A stretch of 61,174 nt of DNA. Source: an uncultured Candidatus Actinomarina sp. GTDB lineage: Bacteria > Actinomycetota > Acidimicrobiia > Actinomarinales > Actinomarinaceae. Made by a program: the position numbers and the translations under genes. Below, piece after piece: positions 19,073 to 29,388 of the stretch (positions within the stretch are counted from its first letter, which is position 1; the number at the start of each line of letters is the position of its first letter). Location: positions 106,270 to 167,443 of the forward strand of contig CACJPC010000002.1 of NCBI GenBank assembly GCA_902595195.1, in the 5' to 3' direction. The notes below the pieces were generated by a model, which worked only from the letters and a program-made list of their open reading frames with translations, was not told where the DNA came from and did no database searches.

Positions 19073-20289
19073 TAAAAGTAAGTGATCTAAAAAAAGATTT
19101 TCCAATATTTGATAGAGAAATAAATGGAAAAAGACTGACTTATTTAGACTCTGGTGCAACCTCACAAAAACCAAATTCAGTAATTAATGAAATGACAAAT
19201 GTTTATACAAACATGAATGCAAACGTTCACAGGGGCACATATGTGTTATCTTCTGAAACCACTGCAAAGTATGAAGAAGTTAGAAATAAATTAAAAAACT
19301 TCATAAATGCATATTCTTCAGATGAAATAATTTTTACTAAAGGATGTACCGAGGGATTTAATTTCTTAGCAAATTCTATTTGTAAAGATTTAAATTCAGG
19401 AGATGAAATAATACTTTCAGAAATTGAGCATCATGCGAATATAATTCCATGGCAAATGGCTGCCGCAAAATACAATTTGAAAATTAATTATGTAAATATA
19501 TCCGAATCATTTGAATTAGATTTTGAACATCTTGAAAGCCTTTTAAATAAAAACACAAAAGTTGTCTCAATAGTAGGTGAATCAAACATATCAGGAATGC
19601 TTCCTGATATTAAAAAAATAAATTCCCTTGTAAAAGATAAAACCGATGCGGTTTACATCGTTGATGGTGCTCAACTTGTTCCTCATAGAAAAATTGATGT
19701 ACAAGATCTTGGGATAGATTTTCTGTGTGTATCAGGTCACAAAATGCTCGGACCAACCGGTATCGGAGTTGTTTGGGGTCGAAAAGAGCTTCTAGAAAAT
19801 TTAGATCCTGCTTATGGAGGTGGCGATATGATTGAAGAAGTTTTTTACGATACAGCTACTTGGGCCCCGATTCCACATAAATTTGAAGCCGGTACTCCTC
19901 CATATGTTGAGGCAATAGGTCTTGGAGCAGCAGTTGATTATTTATCCAACCTAGATATGAATAGTGTTCAAAAACATTCTGATGATCTTCGAGAATATGC
20001 AAAGAATAAATTAGAAAACATAGATGGTTTAAATATTATACATACAAACTCTAAACTAGCTGGTTGTACTTTTGCTATGAGTGTAGATGGCGTCCATGCA
20101 ACAGATGTCTCCTTAATGCTAGACACTTTTGGTGTCGCAGTAAGAGCAGGACATCATTGCGTTCAGCCATTTCATAGAAAATTAAATCTTGATGCTACAT
20201 TTAGAGCTACAGGCTATATCTATAATGATGAAGAAGATTTTGACATCTTATCTAATGCTATAGAAGAAAGCATAAAATTATTAACTTAA
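19069..20289 (+). CDS. sufS: Cysteine desulfurase SufS
   Basis: YLDSGATSQKP, SGHKMLGPTGIGVVWG, VRAGHHCVQP. Confidence 0.95.
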   Translation: MIKVSDLKKDFPIFDREINGKRLTYLDSGATSQKPNSVINEMTNVYTNMNANVHRGTYVLSSETTAKYEEVRNKLKNFINAYSSDEIIFTKGCTEGFNFLANSICKDLNSGDEIILSEIEHHANIIPWQMAAAKYNLKINYVNISESFELDFEHLESLLNKNTKVVSIVGESNISGMLPDIKKINSLVKDKTDAVYIVDGAQLVPHRKIDVQDLGIDFLCVSGHKMLGPTGIGVVWGRKELLENLDPAYGGGDMIEEVFYDTATWAPIPHKFEAGTPPYVEAIGLGAAVDYLSNLDMNSVQKHSDDLREYAKNKLENIDGLNIIHTNSKLAGCTFAMSVDGVHATDVSLMLDTFGVAVRAGHHCVQPFHRKLNLDATFRATGYIYNDEEDFDILSNAIEESIKLLT

Positions 20290-20290
20290 A

Positions 20291-20704
20291 ATGAGTATTC
20301 AAGAAAAAGTTGAAGGTTACAAAAAAACTCTTGCATTGTTTCCAAACCCTCAAGAAAAATATCAATATCTAATTGAACAAGCCAAGAAAAGTGAAGAATT
20401 TCCAACAGAATTAAGAATTGATGAATTCAAGGTAAACGGTTGTCAGAGCCAAGTCTGGCTAGTACCAGAAGAAAAAGATAGTAAATTATATTTCAAAAGT
20501 GACTCGGATGCATTGATAGCTAAGGGACTTGTAACCTTAATTGCCTCTATCTATTCAGACGAAACACCCATTGATATAGTAAATTCAGAGATTGATCTAA
20601 TGGAAGAATTTGAATTAGGTGTGATTTTGAGTCCTGCAAGAAGAAATGGTGCATTTAGTATGTTGAAAACTATAAGGGAATTTTCTCAAAAATTAGCTGA
20701 TTGA
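20291..20704 (+). CDS. sufE: Sulfur acceptor SufE
   Basis: VNGCQSQVWL cysteine motif, length and context after sufS. Confidence 0.93.
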   Translation: MSIQEKVEGYKKTLALFPNPQEKYQYLIEQAKKSEEFPTELRIDEFKVNGCQSQVWLVPEEKDSKLYFKSDSDALIAKGLVTLIASIYSDETPIDIVNSEIDLMEEFELGVILSPARRNGAFSMLKTIREFSQKLAD

Positions 20705-21154
20705 ACCTTCCCACCAATTTTCGTGTGGAAAAAATATCCAAACTTTATCAGTATCTTTTGCTAAATCTCTTGTGTAGTAGTGTGGTTCAAAATCACACTC
20801 GTTATTCCACCACAAGGCTGAAAAGCGAACATCACACTCATGATTTATGTTTTCCTTAATATAGTTAGATAATCGCTCAAAAGTTTCACCACTATCACAT
20901 ATATCATCAACAATTAAAACTTTCGAATCATTGGATTTTGGAAGATAATTTTCCCAATGTGGAAAATCTCTTGTTGAAGCATGGACTGGTTTAAAAGGTA
21001 TATTGAGTTTATGAGATATCATAACTCCAGGAATCAATCCTCCTCTACTAATGCCGACAATTACATCTGGGGTAAATGCATCTGCTTGAATTTTTTCACA
21101 AATTAAATTTGTATCTTCAATTTGCTGTTCCCAGGTATAAATTAATCTTTCCAT
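20693..21154 (-). CDS. Purine-type phosphoribosyltransferase (Gpt-like)
   Basis: VLIVDDICDSGETF PRPP motif, VGISRGGLIPGVMI, terminal VWIFFPHENWW. Confidence 0.82.
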   Translation of the reverse strand: MERLIYTWEQQIEDTNLICEKIQADAFTPDVIVGISRGGLIPGVMISHKLNIPFKPVHASTRDFPHWENYLPKSNDSKVLIVDDICDSGETFERLSNYIKENINHECDVRFSALWWNNECDFEPHYYTRDLAKDTDKVWIFFPHENWWEGSIS

Positions 21155-21280
21155 TTTCGTAAGTGTTAATTTTATCAAAGAATAAAAACTGCAGACAGAA
21201 TATTTAATTATTTTTTAACTTCAAAATAAAAGACGTAGCTTGAGCATGTTCTATACTAATCGTATGAAAAGGAGGTAAGG

Positions 21281-22288
21281 ATGCGAAGAAGTTGGGCGGT
21301 AGGCCTACTTATTATCAGTATTCTTGCTATGGCCTGCGGGGGAGCCGCAGACGTAGATGATTACAAAGCTGCATTTGTGTATGTGGGTCCAGCAGACGAT
21401 GGTGGCTGGTCACAAGCACATGATGTAGGTAGACAATATCTTGTAGATCAAACTGGAATCGAAACAGCTTATACAGAGCTTGTTCCAGAAGACGCTACAG
21501 AATTCAGAACAGTTGCTGAAGCTTATATTGAACAAGGTTACAATATAATTTTTGGAACAACTTTCGGTTATTTAGATGCAATGGCTGAAATGGCAGAGGA
21601 ATATCCTGATGTCATTTTCTTACATTGCTCCGGTTATCTTAAAAATGATACAAACTTTGGAAATTATTTTGGAAAAATGTATCAACCAAGATATCTTTCT
21701 GGCTTAGCGGCAGGTGCAATGACAGAATCAAACAAAATAGGTTATGTCGCAGCATTCCCTATACCTGAAGTTATCAGAGGCATTAATGCTTTTGCTACAG
21801 GTGTTAAAGAAGTAAATCCAGATGCAACTGTTGAAGTTGTTTGGACATTTACTTGGTTTGGCCCTGAAGCTGAAACACAAGCTGCAAATGCTTTGCTTGA
21901 AACTGGAGTTGATGTACTTGCACAACACCAAGATTCACCATCAACAGGCATCGCGGCAGAAGCTGCTGGTGCTAAATGGATTTCTTACAATACTGCATAT
22001 GGACAAGATGCTGCTCCTGGAGCCTTCGTAACAGCGCCTGTCTGGGACTGGGGTCCGTACTACGTTGAAGTAGTTGAGTCTATTGTAAATGATGAGTTTG
22101 TTGCAGAAGCATACTGGGGTGGTATGGATACAGGATTAGTCTCTTTATATGAGCTTTCTTCTGATGTCCCATCTGATACTGCTGATTTAATCTCCCAAAG
22201 AACTGATGAGATAATTAGTGGTTCATTTGATCCTCCAATTGTGGAAGATGAATTTATCGATAATGTTATTGGTACCGTAAATCCATAA
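21281..22288 (+). CDS. BMP-family lipoprotein, ABC transporter substrate-binding (nucleoside-type)
   Basis: Lipobox LAMACGG, AFVYVGPADDGGWSQAHDVGR; preceded by AAAGGAGGT ribosome-binding site. Confidence 0.92.
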   Translation: MRRSWAVGLLIISILAMACGGAADVDDYKAAFVYVGPADDGGWSQAHDVGRQYLVDQTGIETAYTELVPEDATEFRTVAEAYIEQGYNIIFGTTFGYLDAMAEMAEEYPDVIFLHCSGYLKNDTNFGNYFGKMYQPRYLSGLAAGAMTESNKIGYVAAFPIPEVIRGINAFATGVKEVNPDATVEVVWTFTWFGPEAETQAANALLETGVDVLAQHQDSPSTGIAAEAAGAKWISYNTAYGQDAAPGAFVTAPVWDWGPYYVEVVESIVNDEFVAEAYWGGMDTGLVSLYELSSDVPSDTADLISQRTDEIISGSFDPPIVEDEFIDNVIGTVNP

Positions 22289-22299
22289 CATGTTTTTTA

Positions 22300-22330
22300 T
22301 TAAGCACTCCGGCAAAGCTGGAGTGCTTAA
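22300..22330 (+). terminator. Intergenic 11-bp hairpin after the substrate-binding gene (terminator or attenuator)
   Basis: TTAAGCACTCC-ggcaaagct-GGAGTGCTTAA, perfect stem, followed by ttatttt. Confidence 0.75.
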
Positions 22331-22342
22331 TTATTTTCAAAT

Positions 22343-23836
22343 ATGAGTTCCCCAATCCTAGAAGTTAAAAGTGTTTCTAAATCTTTTGGAAACATAAAAG
22401 CACTTGATAATGTAGATTTCTATTTGCAAAAAGGAGTTGTGCACGGGCTCCTGGGTGAAAATGGTGCGGGAAAATCTTCGTTAATGAATGTTTTATCTGG
22501 GATCTATTTACCAGAAAGTGGAACTATTAAAATTAAAAACCAAAATATTCACAAAATGAACCCCGATATTGCATCTTCTTTTGGAGTTGGAATGGTACAT
22601 CAAGAATTTAGACTTATAGAAAGTTTCACAATAAAAGATAATCTTACTCTTTCTAAAGCAAATATATTTACTGATAATTTTGAAGAAGCATACGAAAAAT
22701 ATTCAGAAATATTTACTTTAAATTCGAGTTATTTAACTCCTATTAATGAACTTTCTGTAGGTGAAAAACAAAAAGTAGAGATAATGAAATTAATTTTTAA
22801 AAATAGTGAAATTATGCTTCTTGATGAACCTACTGCAGTTCTGACTCCTCAGGAAACATTACAGCTTAAAGAATCTTTGGATCAACTTTCTCAGGAAGAT
22901 GATAAAACCATTGTTTTAATTACTCATAAATTAAAAGAGATAAAAGATTTTACTGAAAGAATATTTGTAATGAAAAACGGAAAAATGGTTGCAAAAAATT
23001 TAGAAACTGAAAAAGTAACTGATCAGGAACTTATTGAATTGATGATGGGTGAAGTTAAAACTTCTAATTTCAAAAAAGATAACAAAAAGGGTGACGTCAA
23101 ATTAGAAGTAAAAGACATATCACTTACAAACAGTGAACAATTTAAATCACTTGACGATATTTCTTTTACAATTCAATCAGGAGAGATTCTGGGTGTTGCT
23201 GGTGTATCTGGTAACGGCCAGGTAGAGCTAGCAAATGTTATTTGTGGAATTGAAAAAGAATTTCAAGGAAGAGTTTTAATTAATTCTCAAGATGTTTCAA
23301 AAAAAGGTGTTAAATCTAGAAAAAAGCTAAGCCTTTCTTATATTCCTGAAAATAGACTTGGTGTGGGTTTAGCTCCGGGTGTGTCAGTTTTGGATAATTC
23401 CGCTATAAAAGAATATTTTAAGGCAAGCTATGGTCCTCATTTATCAAAAGGAAAAATGCTAGGTTATCTAAATGATCTAATCAAGCAGTTTGCGATTAAG
23501 GCACCTGATGTAAAAGCAGAAATATCTACTCTTTCAGGTGGAAATATGCAAAAACTTTTAATGGGTCGAGAATTAATTTCAAATCCTGAAGTAATTGTTG
23601 CTGCCCAGCCAACAAGAGGATTGGATGTTAGTGCAGTTGAAGCAATTCATAAATTGATAATTAATCAAAGAGACAAAGGTTCAGCTGTTCTGTTGATTTC
23701 AGAGGATCTTGATGAGCTTTTTAAACTTAGTGACAGGATTATTGTTCTTTACGAAGGTAGAGTAGTAAAAGAAGTTGGAATCGATTCAGCAACAATTGAG
23801 ACAATTGGCTATGCAATGGCTGGTATAGATGAATAA
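22343..23836 (+). CDS. Nucleoside-type ABC transporter ATP-binding protein (two NBDs)
   Basis: LLGENGAGKSSLMNVLSG and second domain GVSGNGQVELANVICG; LSGGNMQKLLMGREL. Confidence 0.93.
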   Translation: MSSPILEVKSVSKSFGNIKALDNVDFYLQKGVVHGLLGENGAGKSSLMNVLSGIYLPESGTIKIKNQNIHKMNPDIASSFGVGMVHQEFRLIESFTIKDNLTLSKANIFTDNFEEAYEKYSEIFTLNSSYLTPINELSVGEKQKVEIMKLIFKNSEIMLLDEPTAVLTPQETLQLKESLDQLSQEDDKTIVLITHKLKEIKDFTERIFVMKNGKMVAKNLETEKVTDQELIELMMGEVKTSNFKKDNKKGDVKLEVKDISLTNSEQFKSLDDISFTIQSGEILGVAGVSGNGQVELANVICGIEKEFQGRVLINSQDVSKKGVKSRKKLSLSYIPENRLGVGLAPGVSVLDNSAIKEYFKASYGPHLSKGKMLGYLNDLIKQFAIKAPDVKAEISTLSGGNMQKLLMGRELISNPEVIVAAQPTRGLDVSAVEAIHKLIINQRDKGSAVLLISEDLDELFKLSDRIIVLYEGRVVKEVGIDSATIETIGYAMAGIDE

Positions 23837-24890
23837 ATACATTCTTTCTAAAAAACTTTACAGAAATGAACTAGCAACTTTTTATTCTTTTTTAATAGGT
23901 TTTTTGATTGCTCTTGCTGTGGGATCTTTAATATTATTTATTCAGGAAAAAAATCCCTTCGATGTTTTCTCCTTAATGCTTAAATTATCTATTGGCAGTG
24001 TAAATAGTCTCAGCAACTCACTGAATAAGGCGATACCTCTTATATTGGCTGGGCTAGGTATCTCAATAATTAACTCTGTAAAGCTCTGGAACATTGGAGC
24101 TGAAGGCCAAATTTTCATGGGAGCTATTGCTCTAAATTTTGTTTACATAAATACTTCAATAAATAATTCACAAATATATATTTTGCTACTGTTAGTTTCT
24201 GGATTTTTAGGAGGTGCTTTTTGTATTCTCTTCCCAGCAATTACAAAAGTTTTATTTGGAGTGAATGAAATTATTACAACTCTTCTTACGAATTATATTG
24301 TCTTTGGGCTAACTATTTATTTAATAAATGGTGCTTGGAAAGATCCTGCTTCTTTAAATTTTCCTGCAGCAGCCTATGTAAATGAGTCAGTTTATTTACC
24401 AACTGTTTTAGGAAAATTAAGCTCTGGATTTTTAATTTGTATACTTTTCACTCTCATAGCTTATTACATTAAAGACAAATCAGTATTTGGATATGAAATG
24501 AGAATAGCTGGTGGATCAGAATTGACTGCCATATATGCTGGAATTAGTGCAAAGCAAAAAGCCTTTTTTGCAATGTTAATTGGTGGTGGTTTTGCCGGGC
24601 TAGCTGGAGCAATCGAATTATTAAGCCAGACTCACAGAGTATCAACTGGAATTTCTCAGGGATTTGGTTATACAGCTATTATTGTTGCAGCAATCACGGG
24701 AATGAGACCTATTGGTATATTCTTAGTAGGTTGTTTGTTTGGAGCTTTAACTATAGGTGGTTCCGTGATACAAACTATCGGTGTAAGTTCTTATATAGCT
24801 GAAATAATTCAGGCAACTACTCTTTTTGGAGCTTTAATAGCTCAATTCTTTTTTTCATATGAAATTTTAAAAAAGGATGAAAATGATTGA
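23829..24890 (+). CDS. ABC transporter permease (BMP/nucleoside type)
   Basis: LWNIGAEGQIFMGAIALNF motif, polytopic, operon context. Confidence 0.92.
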   Translation: MNKYILSKKLYRNELATFYSFLIGFLIALAVGSLILFIQEKNPFDVFSLMLKLSIGSVNSLSNSLNKAIPLILAGLGISIINSVKLWNIGAEGQIFMGAIALNFVYINTSINNSQIYILLLLVSGFLGGAFCILFPAITKVLFGVNEIITTLLTNYIVFGLTIYLINGAWKDPASLNFPAAAYVNESVYLPTVLGKLSSGFLICILFTLIAYYIKDKSVFGYEMRIAGGSELTAIYAGISAKQKAFFAMLIGGGFAGLAGAIELLSQTHRVSTGISQGFGYTAIIVAAITGMRPIGIFLVGCLFGALTIGGSVIQTIGVSSYIAEIIQATTLFGALIAQFFFSYEILKKDEND

Positions 24891-25806
24891 TGTACAGTTA
24901 ATGGGTTTACTAAATGCTACATTGCAAGCTGCAACATTGTTGTTTATTGCTGCTTTAGGAGAACTTATTACTGAAAAATCCGGAATTTTAAACCTAGGGG
25001 TAGAGGGAATGATTTCAGTTGGAGCTGTTTCAGGTTTCATTACAGCAATTAATACGGAAAGTTTGTTTCTAGCAGTAATTGTTGGTGTTCTAAGTGCATC
25101 AGCATTTTCATCAATTCATGCTTTTGTAACTGTTGTGTTAAAACAAGACCAAACGGTGTCTGGGTTAATTTTAACTATCCTTGGACTATCACTTTCTTCT
25201 CTAATTGGAAAGCCATATGTTGGAAAAAAATTAGAAGTCAAACTTACAAGCCTTATTGATATTGCTGAACCATCAAATATTTTTCAAGTACTGCTTAATC
25301 AAAATTTAATCTTTTACATAGCTATTTTGCTTATGATTTTCACTGCTTATATTTTAAAGAAAACAATGTTCGGTAGAAGAATAGAAGCAATAGGAGAGGA
25401 TTTGAAATCTGCAGATTCTATGGGGCTAAAAATTGCAAAAACACAGTTTATAGCTACTTGTGTAGGTGGAGCTTTTGCTGGTCTTTCTGGTGTCTATCTT
25501 ACACTAAGCTATGTTCCATATTGGACCGATGGAATGACCTCTGGTCGTGGGTGGATTGCATTGGCTTTAGTAATTTTTGGAGGATGGAAGCCATATAGAA
25601 CAGCTTTTGGAGCTTTACTATTTGGTTTTCTTGAAGCACTAGGTCCACGTTTACAAACATATGGATTTGAAATGAGTCCTTACATTGTAAAAATTACACC
25701 CTACATTATTACTATTCTTGTATTAGTTTTCTTAACAATTATAAAAAATGGAAATACTGGTGCTCCTAAAAATATCGGTATTCCATTCTTTAGAGAAAAT
25801 AGGTAA
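24877..25806 (+). CDS. ABC transporter permease (BMP/nucleoside type)
   Basis: GILNLGVEGMISVGAVSGF motif, polytopic, operon context. Confidence 0.92.
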   Translation: MKMIDVQLMGLLNATLQAATLLFIAALGELITEKSGILNLGVEGMISVGAVSGFITAINTESLFLAVIVGVLSASAFSSIHAFVTVVLKQDQTVSGLILTILGLSLSSLIGKPYVGKKLEVKLTSLIDIAEPSNIFQVLLNQNLIFYIAILLMIFTAYILKKTMFGRRIEAIGEDLKSADSMGLKIAKTQFIATCVGGAFAGLSGVYLTLSYVPYWTDGMTSGRGWIALALVIFGGWKPYRTAFGALLFGFLEALGPRLQTYGFEMSPYIVKITPYIITILVLVFLTIIKNGNTGAPKNIGIPFFRENR

Positions 25807-25843
25807 ATCAAATTATTTAAATCAATTTTTTGGTAGTATTAAT

Positions 25844-25887
25844 AAGACTTTAATTGACACCTGTGAGTGTCGAAAGGAAATGTCTTG
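25844..25887 (+). promoter_or_regulatory. Candidate PyrR-binding loop overlapping pyrR SD and start codon
   Basis: Lower stem AAGAC-TTT / AAA-(T)-GTCTT, internal loop AATT/GAAAGG, upper stem GACAC/GTGTC, hexaloop CTGTGA (fits CNGNGA). Confidence 0.75.
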
Positions 25888-26361
25888 GAAATAGATAAAA
25901 TAATTTATCGTCTTAGTAAAGAAATCACTGAATCTGAATTTACTAATCCTCTTTTACTTGGTATCCCAAGAAGAGGCGATTTAATTGCAAAAAGAATTTC
26001 AAAAAACCTTGATGAACTAAATTACGCGCATGATATTGATACTGTTGATTATTTACCATTTAGAGATGATTTAGAAGAAGAAATTGAGAAAACAAAATTA
26101 AAAATAAATCCGCAAGAAAGAGATGTCATTTTGATTGATGATGTCATTTATACAGGAAGAACTTTAAGAGCTTCAATAGAGGCCGTAGTTCATACAGGTA
26201 GGCCAAGATTAATTTCCCTTCTTTGCCTGATTGACAGAGGCCATAGAGAACTTCCCATTAGTCCAAAATTCATTGGAAAAAATATACCTACTAATGAAGA
26301 GGAATATGTTTCAGTATTTCTCAAAGAATTAGATGACGTTGATAAGGTTGAGGTCAAATAG
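25885..26361 (+). CDS. pyrR: Bifunctional pyr regulator / uracil phosphoribosyltransferase PyrR
   Basis: VILIDDVIYTGRTLRASIEAVVHTGRPR, LIDRGHRELPISPKFIGKNIPT. TTG 25885 sits 7 nt downstream of AAAGG. Confidence 0.93.
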   Translation: MEIDKIIYRLSKEITESEFTNPLLLGIPRRGDLIAKRISKNLDELNYAHDIDTVDYLPFRDDLEEEIEKTKLKINPQERDVILIDDVIYTGRTLRASIEAVVHTGRPRLISLLCLIDRGHRELPISPKFIGKNIPTNEEEYVSVFLKELDDVDKVEVK

Positions 26362-26364
26362 CAT

Positions 26365-27243
26365 ATGAAGCATCTTCTAGATTTTCAAAATATAGAAAAA
26401 GAAAATTTAGAAAAGATTATTAATTCAATTTTGAAACTCAATATACAAAAATTAAAAAAAATTGATTCTTTTACCCTTTTGCAATTTAATGAAAGCTCAA
26501 CAAGAACTAGACTTTCATTTTCAATTGCTGCTCAGAAATTGGGGATCAATGTAGTAGAGTCGCAAGACTCAATTTCAGCTAAAGAAAAAGGTGAAAGCTT
26601 AATTCACGAATTGGAAACTTTTAAATCTATGGGAATAGAAGCATTAGTAATAAGAACAAAAGAAAATAATTTAGAGGAATATAAAAATTTCAATGAAATT
26701 TCAGTTATTAGTGGAGGATTTGGTAATACTTCTCACCCAACACAAGCATTAGTTGATGTTGCGACTCTAACAAAACTAAATAAATTTTCCTATGAAGTGC
26801 CAGTAACTTATGTTGGTGACCTCAAGCATTCTAGAGTATTTTCCTCTGGTAGAGAGCTGTTAACCAAATTAGGATTTAAGGTTGGTGTTTTCTCTAATGA
26901 AGAACTTCTTCCTGGTAATTTAGATAATTTATGTGTTTTTAATTCTTGGGAAGAAGTAGTTGAAAATTCAGGATCTGTTGAATTATTAAGAGTTCAAAAA
27001 GAACGCATTGAAAATATTGAAGGTTTTGATTTTAATAATTACAAAAAAAACTTTCAATTAACCAATGAAATACTTGAAAACACTTCTGATGACTTTGTTG
27101 TCTTGCACCCAATGCCGATAAATATTGGAATAGAAATAGACGATAATGCAGCAAATAACAAAAAATTTATTTACCAAGAACAACTAAAAATGGCAATTCC
27201 TTCAAGGGTTGGAAGCTATCAATATGTATTTGGAGTTATATGA
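26365..27243 (+). CDS. pyrB: Aspartate carbamoyltransferase
   Basis: NESSTRTRLSFSIAAQKLG, SHPTQALVDVATL, operon position. Confidence 0.94.
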   Translation: MKHLLDFQNIEKENLEKIINSILKLNIQKLKKIDSFTLLQFNESSTRTRLSFSIAAQKLGINVVESQDSISAKEKGESLIHELETFKSMGIEALVIRTKENNLEEYKNFNEISVISGGFGNTSHPTQALVDVATLTKLNKFSYEVPVTYVGDLKHSRVFSSGRELLTKLGFKVGVFSNEELLPGNLDNLCVFNSWEEVVENSGSVELLRVQKERIENIEGFDFNNYKKNFQLTNEILENTSDDFVVLHPMPINIGIEIDDNAANNKKFIYQEQLKMAIPSRVGSYQYVFGVI

Positions 27244-28298
27244 TTGAAATACCATCATTTATTGATCTTCATACTCATACACGTTATCCAGATAAAAATA
27301 ATTTCCCTATTTTCGAAATTGAAAAAGCAGCACTGAACGGTGGATATTCAGAAGTTTTAGCAATGGCAAATTCTGAAATAACAATTGATTCAATAGAAAA
27401 TCTTAAACTAGCAAGGTCCTTTGATAAAAAGTTAAACATACTAGTTCATCGAGTTGGAGCATTGTCAAAAAACCTTGATGGAAAAGAACTTGTAAATTTT
27501 AATGAATTTGTTGATGAAGGAGTAACAATTTTTTCAGATGATGGAAAAACACTTATTGATGATGATCTTTCGGAAATTGCTTTTAAAGAAATTGCTAAGT
27601 TAAATGGTGCAATTTTTCAACATTGTGAAAAAAACTGCCACACAAATCCCGGTGATATAGCACCTCCTTACAACGCTTCAGAACTAATTACTATTCATGA
27701 AAATGAAGAGTTTGAAATTATAAAAAGAGATTTAGATTTAGTAGACAAATATAAAACTAGATATCATGTACAACACGTTTCTTCTAAAAAGAGTGTCGAA
27801 CTAATAAAAGATGCAAAAGAAAATGGCCTTCCAGTAACTGCTGAAGTAACCCCTCATCACTTATTAAAAAATAACTTAGATATAAATATGAATAATGGAA
27901 GCCTAAAAATGTATCCCCCATTAAGATCAGAAGAAGATAGACAAGCATTAATTACTGGTCTAAAAAATGGAATTATCGATGTAATTGCTACTGATCACGC
28001 GCCACATCCAAAAGAAACTAAAGAAATAAGTTTCAAGAAATCTGCAAGAGGCGTGGTTGGATTAGAGTCAGCATTTGTTGTCTTATTTTCTTCAAATCTA
28101 TTTAGTTTGGAAGAATTAATAAGATTTATGTCGATAAATCCAATGAATATTCTGGTTAGTCTTGGATATGCTAGCTCAAACACCAAAATAAATAATTGGA
28201 CTAAAAGTAACAGCACTTTTATTACAAAATCATTTTACAAAAATTCAGCCTTTGAAAACTTCCAAGTAAGCATTCAGAAAGAAATAAATCATGTATAA
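27240..28298 (+). CDS. pyrC: Dihydroorotase
   Basis: DLHTHTRYPDK, VTAEVTPHHLL, ATDHAPHPKETK. Confidence 0.92.
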   Translation: MIEIPSFIDLHTHTRYPDKNNFPIFEIEKAALNGGYSEVLAMANSEITIDSIENLKLARSFDKKLNILVHRVGALSKNLDGKELVNFNEFVDEGVTIFSDDGKTLIDDDLSEIAFKEIAKLNGAIFQHCEKNCHTNPGDIAPPYNASELITIHENEEFEIIKRDLDLVDKYKTRYHVQHVSSKKSVELIKDAKENGLPVTAEVTPHHLLKNNLDINMNNGSLKMYPPLRSEEDRQALITGLKNGIIDVIATDHAPHPKETKEISFKKSARGVVGLESAFVVLFSSNLFSLEELIRFMSINPMNILVSLGYASSNTKINNWTKSNSTFITKSFYKNSAFENFQVSIQKEINHV

Positions 28299-29388
28299 AA
28301 AAACTTTGCTTGTTAATCAAAATGGAGATGAGTTTATAGGATGGTCAGATAACGAATTTAATCCTACAACTGGTGAACTAATATTTAACACAGCAATGAC
28401 AGGTTTTGTTGAGATACTAAGTGACCCCTCCTATATAAATCAAATAATTACGTTTACTTCTTCTCATGTTGGAAATTATGGAATGTCACAAGATGATTAT
28501 GAGTCTAATGAACCAAAAATTGAGGCTGCTATAGGTAACTCATTTACATATAATCCATCATCTTGGAGATCAGAAAAATCTGTAACTTCCTGGTTAAAAG
28601 AATATGAAATACCCTTTAGTGGCGGTTTTGATGTCAGGTCAATAACAAAACATCTTAGAGACCGTGGGTCCAGTATGTTTGCAATAGGGCAAGAGATTGA
28701 TAAAGACTCACTTATTAATTTAGTTAAAGATGCTAAGGACATAATTGGTGATAATTCAGCACTAACGGCTGGTAGTTTGAATTTGGGTAATGATACTGTT
28801 GGTAAAGTTGGGATTTTAGATCTTGGAGCTAAACAAAGCATTGTAAATGTATTGAAAAAGTTAAATTTTCAAGCTGTTGCAATTTCTCCAAATGAATCAG
28901 CAGAAAATATACTTTCAATGAATCTAAAAGGTATTTTAATATCTAATGGCCCTGGAGATCCAAGATCTCTCAAAGGTGTAATTGATACTGTTCAAAAACT
29001 GATTGGTAACATTCCTATATTTGGAATCTGTTTAGGTCATCAAATTTTAAGCCTTGCATGTGGTCTGACTGTTAGAAAATTAGAATTTGGACATCATGGC
29101 TCAAATCACCCAGTAGAAATAAAAGGGATTAAGAAAGCATTGATTACTGCTCAGAATCATGGATTTGCAGTAGATGATTTTGAATCTGATCTTGTGCATG
29201 AAAAATTTGGAAAAATTGAATGTTATGCAAGTAATTTAAATGATGGAAGTAATGAAGGTATAAGTATTTGGGAGTCAATGGCTTATTCAGTACAATTTCA
29301 TCCAGAATCTGGTCCAGGCACATCTGATGGACTACAAATTTTTGATCCATTTATGAAACTTATGGAAAGTAACTATGCCAAAAAATAA
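28291..29388 (+). CDS. carA: Carbamoyl phosphate synthase small subunit
   Basis: [14 protein letters not shown] glutaminase nucleophile, [15 protein letters not shown]. Confidence 0.96.
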   Translation: MYKKTLLVNQNGDEFIGWSDNEFNPTTGELIFNTAMTGFVEILSDPSYINQIITFTSSHVGNYGMSQDDYESNEPKIEAAIGNSFTYNPSSWRSEKSVTSWLKEYEIPFSGGFDVRSITKHLRDRGSSMFAIGQEIDKDSLINLVKDAKDIIGDNSALTAGSLNLGNDTVGKVGILDLGAKQSIVNVLKKLNFQAVAISPNESAENILSMNLKGILISNGPGDPRSLKGVIDTVQKLIGNIPIFGICLGHQILSLACGLTVRKLEFGHHGSNHPVEIKGIKKALITAQNHGFAVDDFESDLVHEKFGKIECYASNLNDGSNEGISIWESMAYSVQFHPESGPGTSDGLQIFDPFMKLMESNYAKK

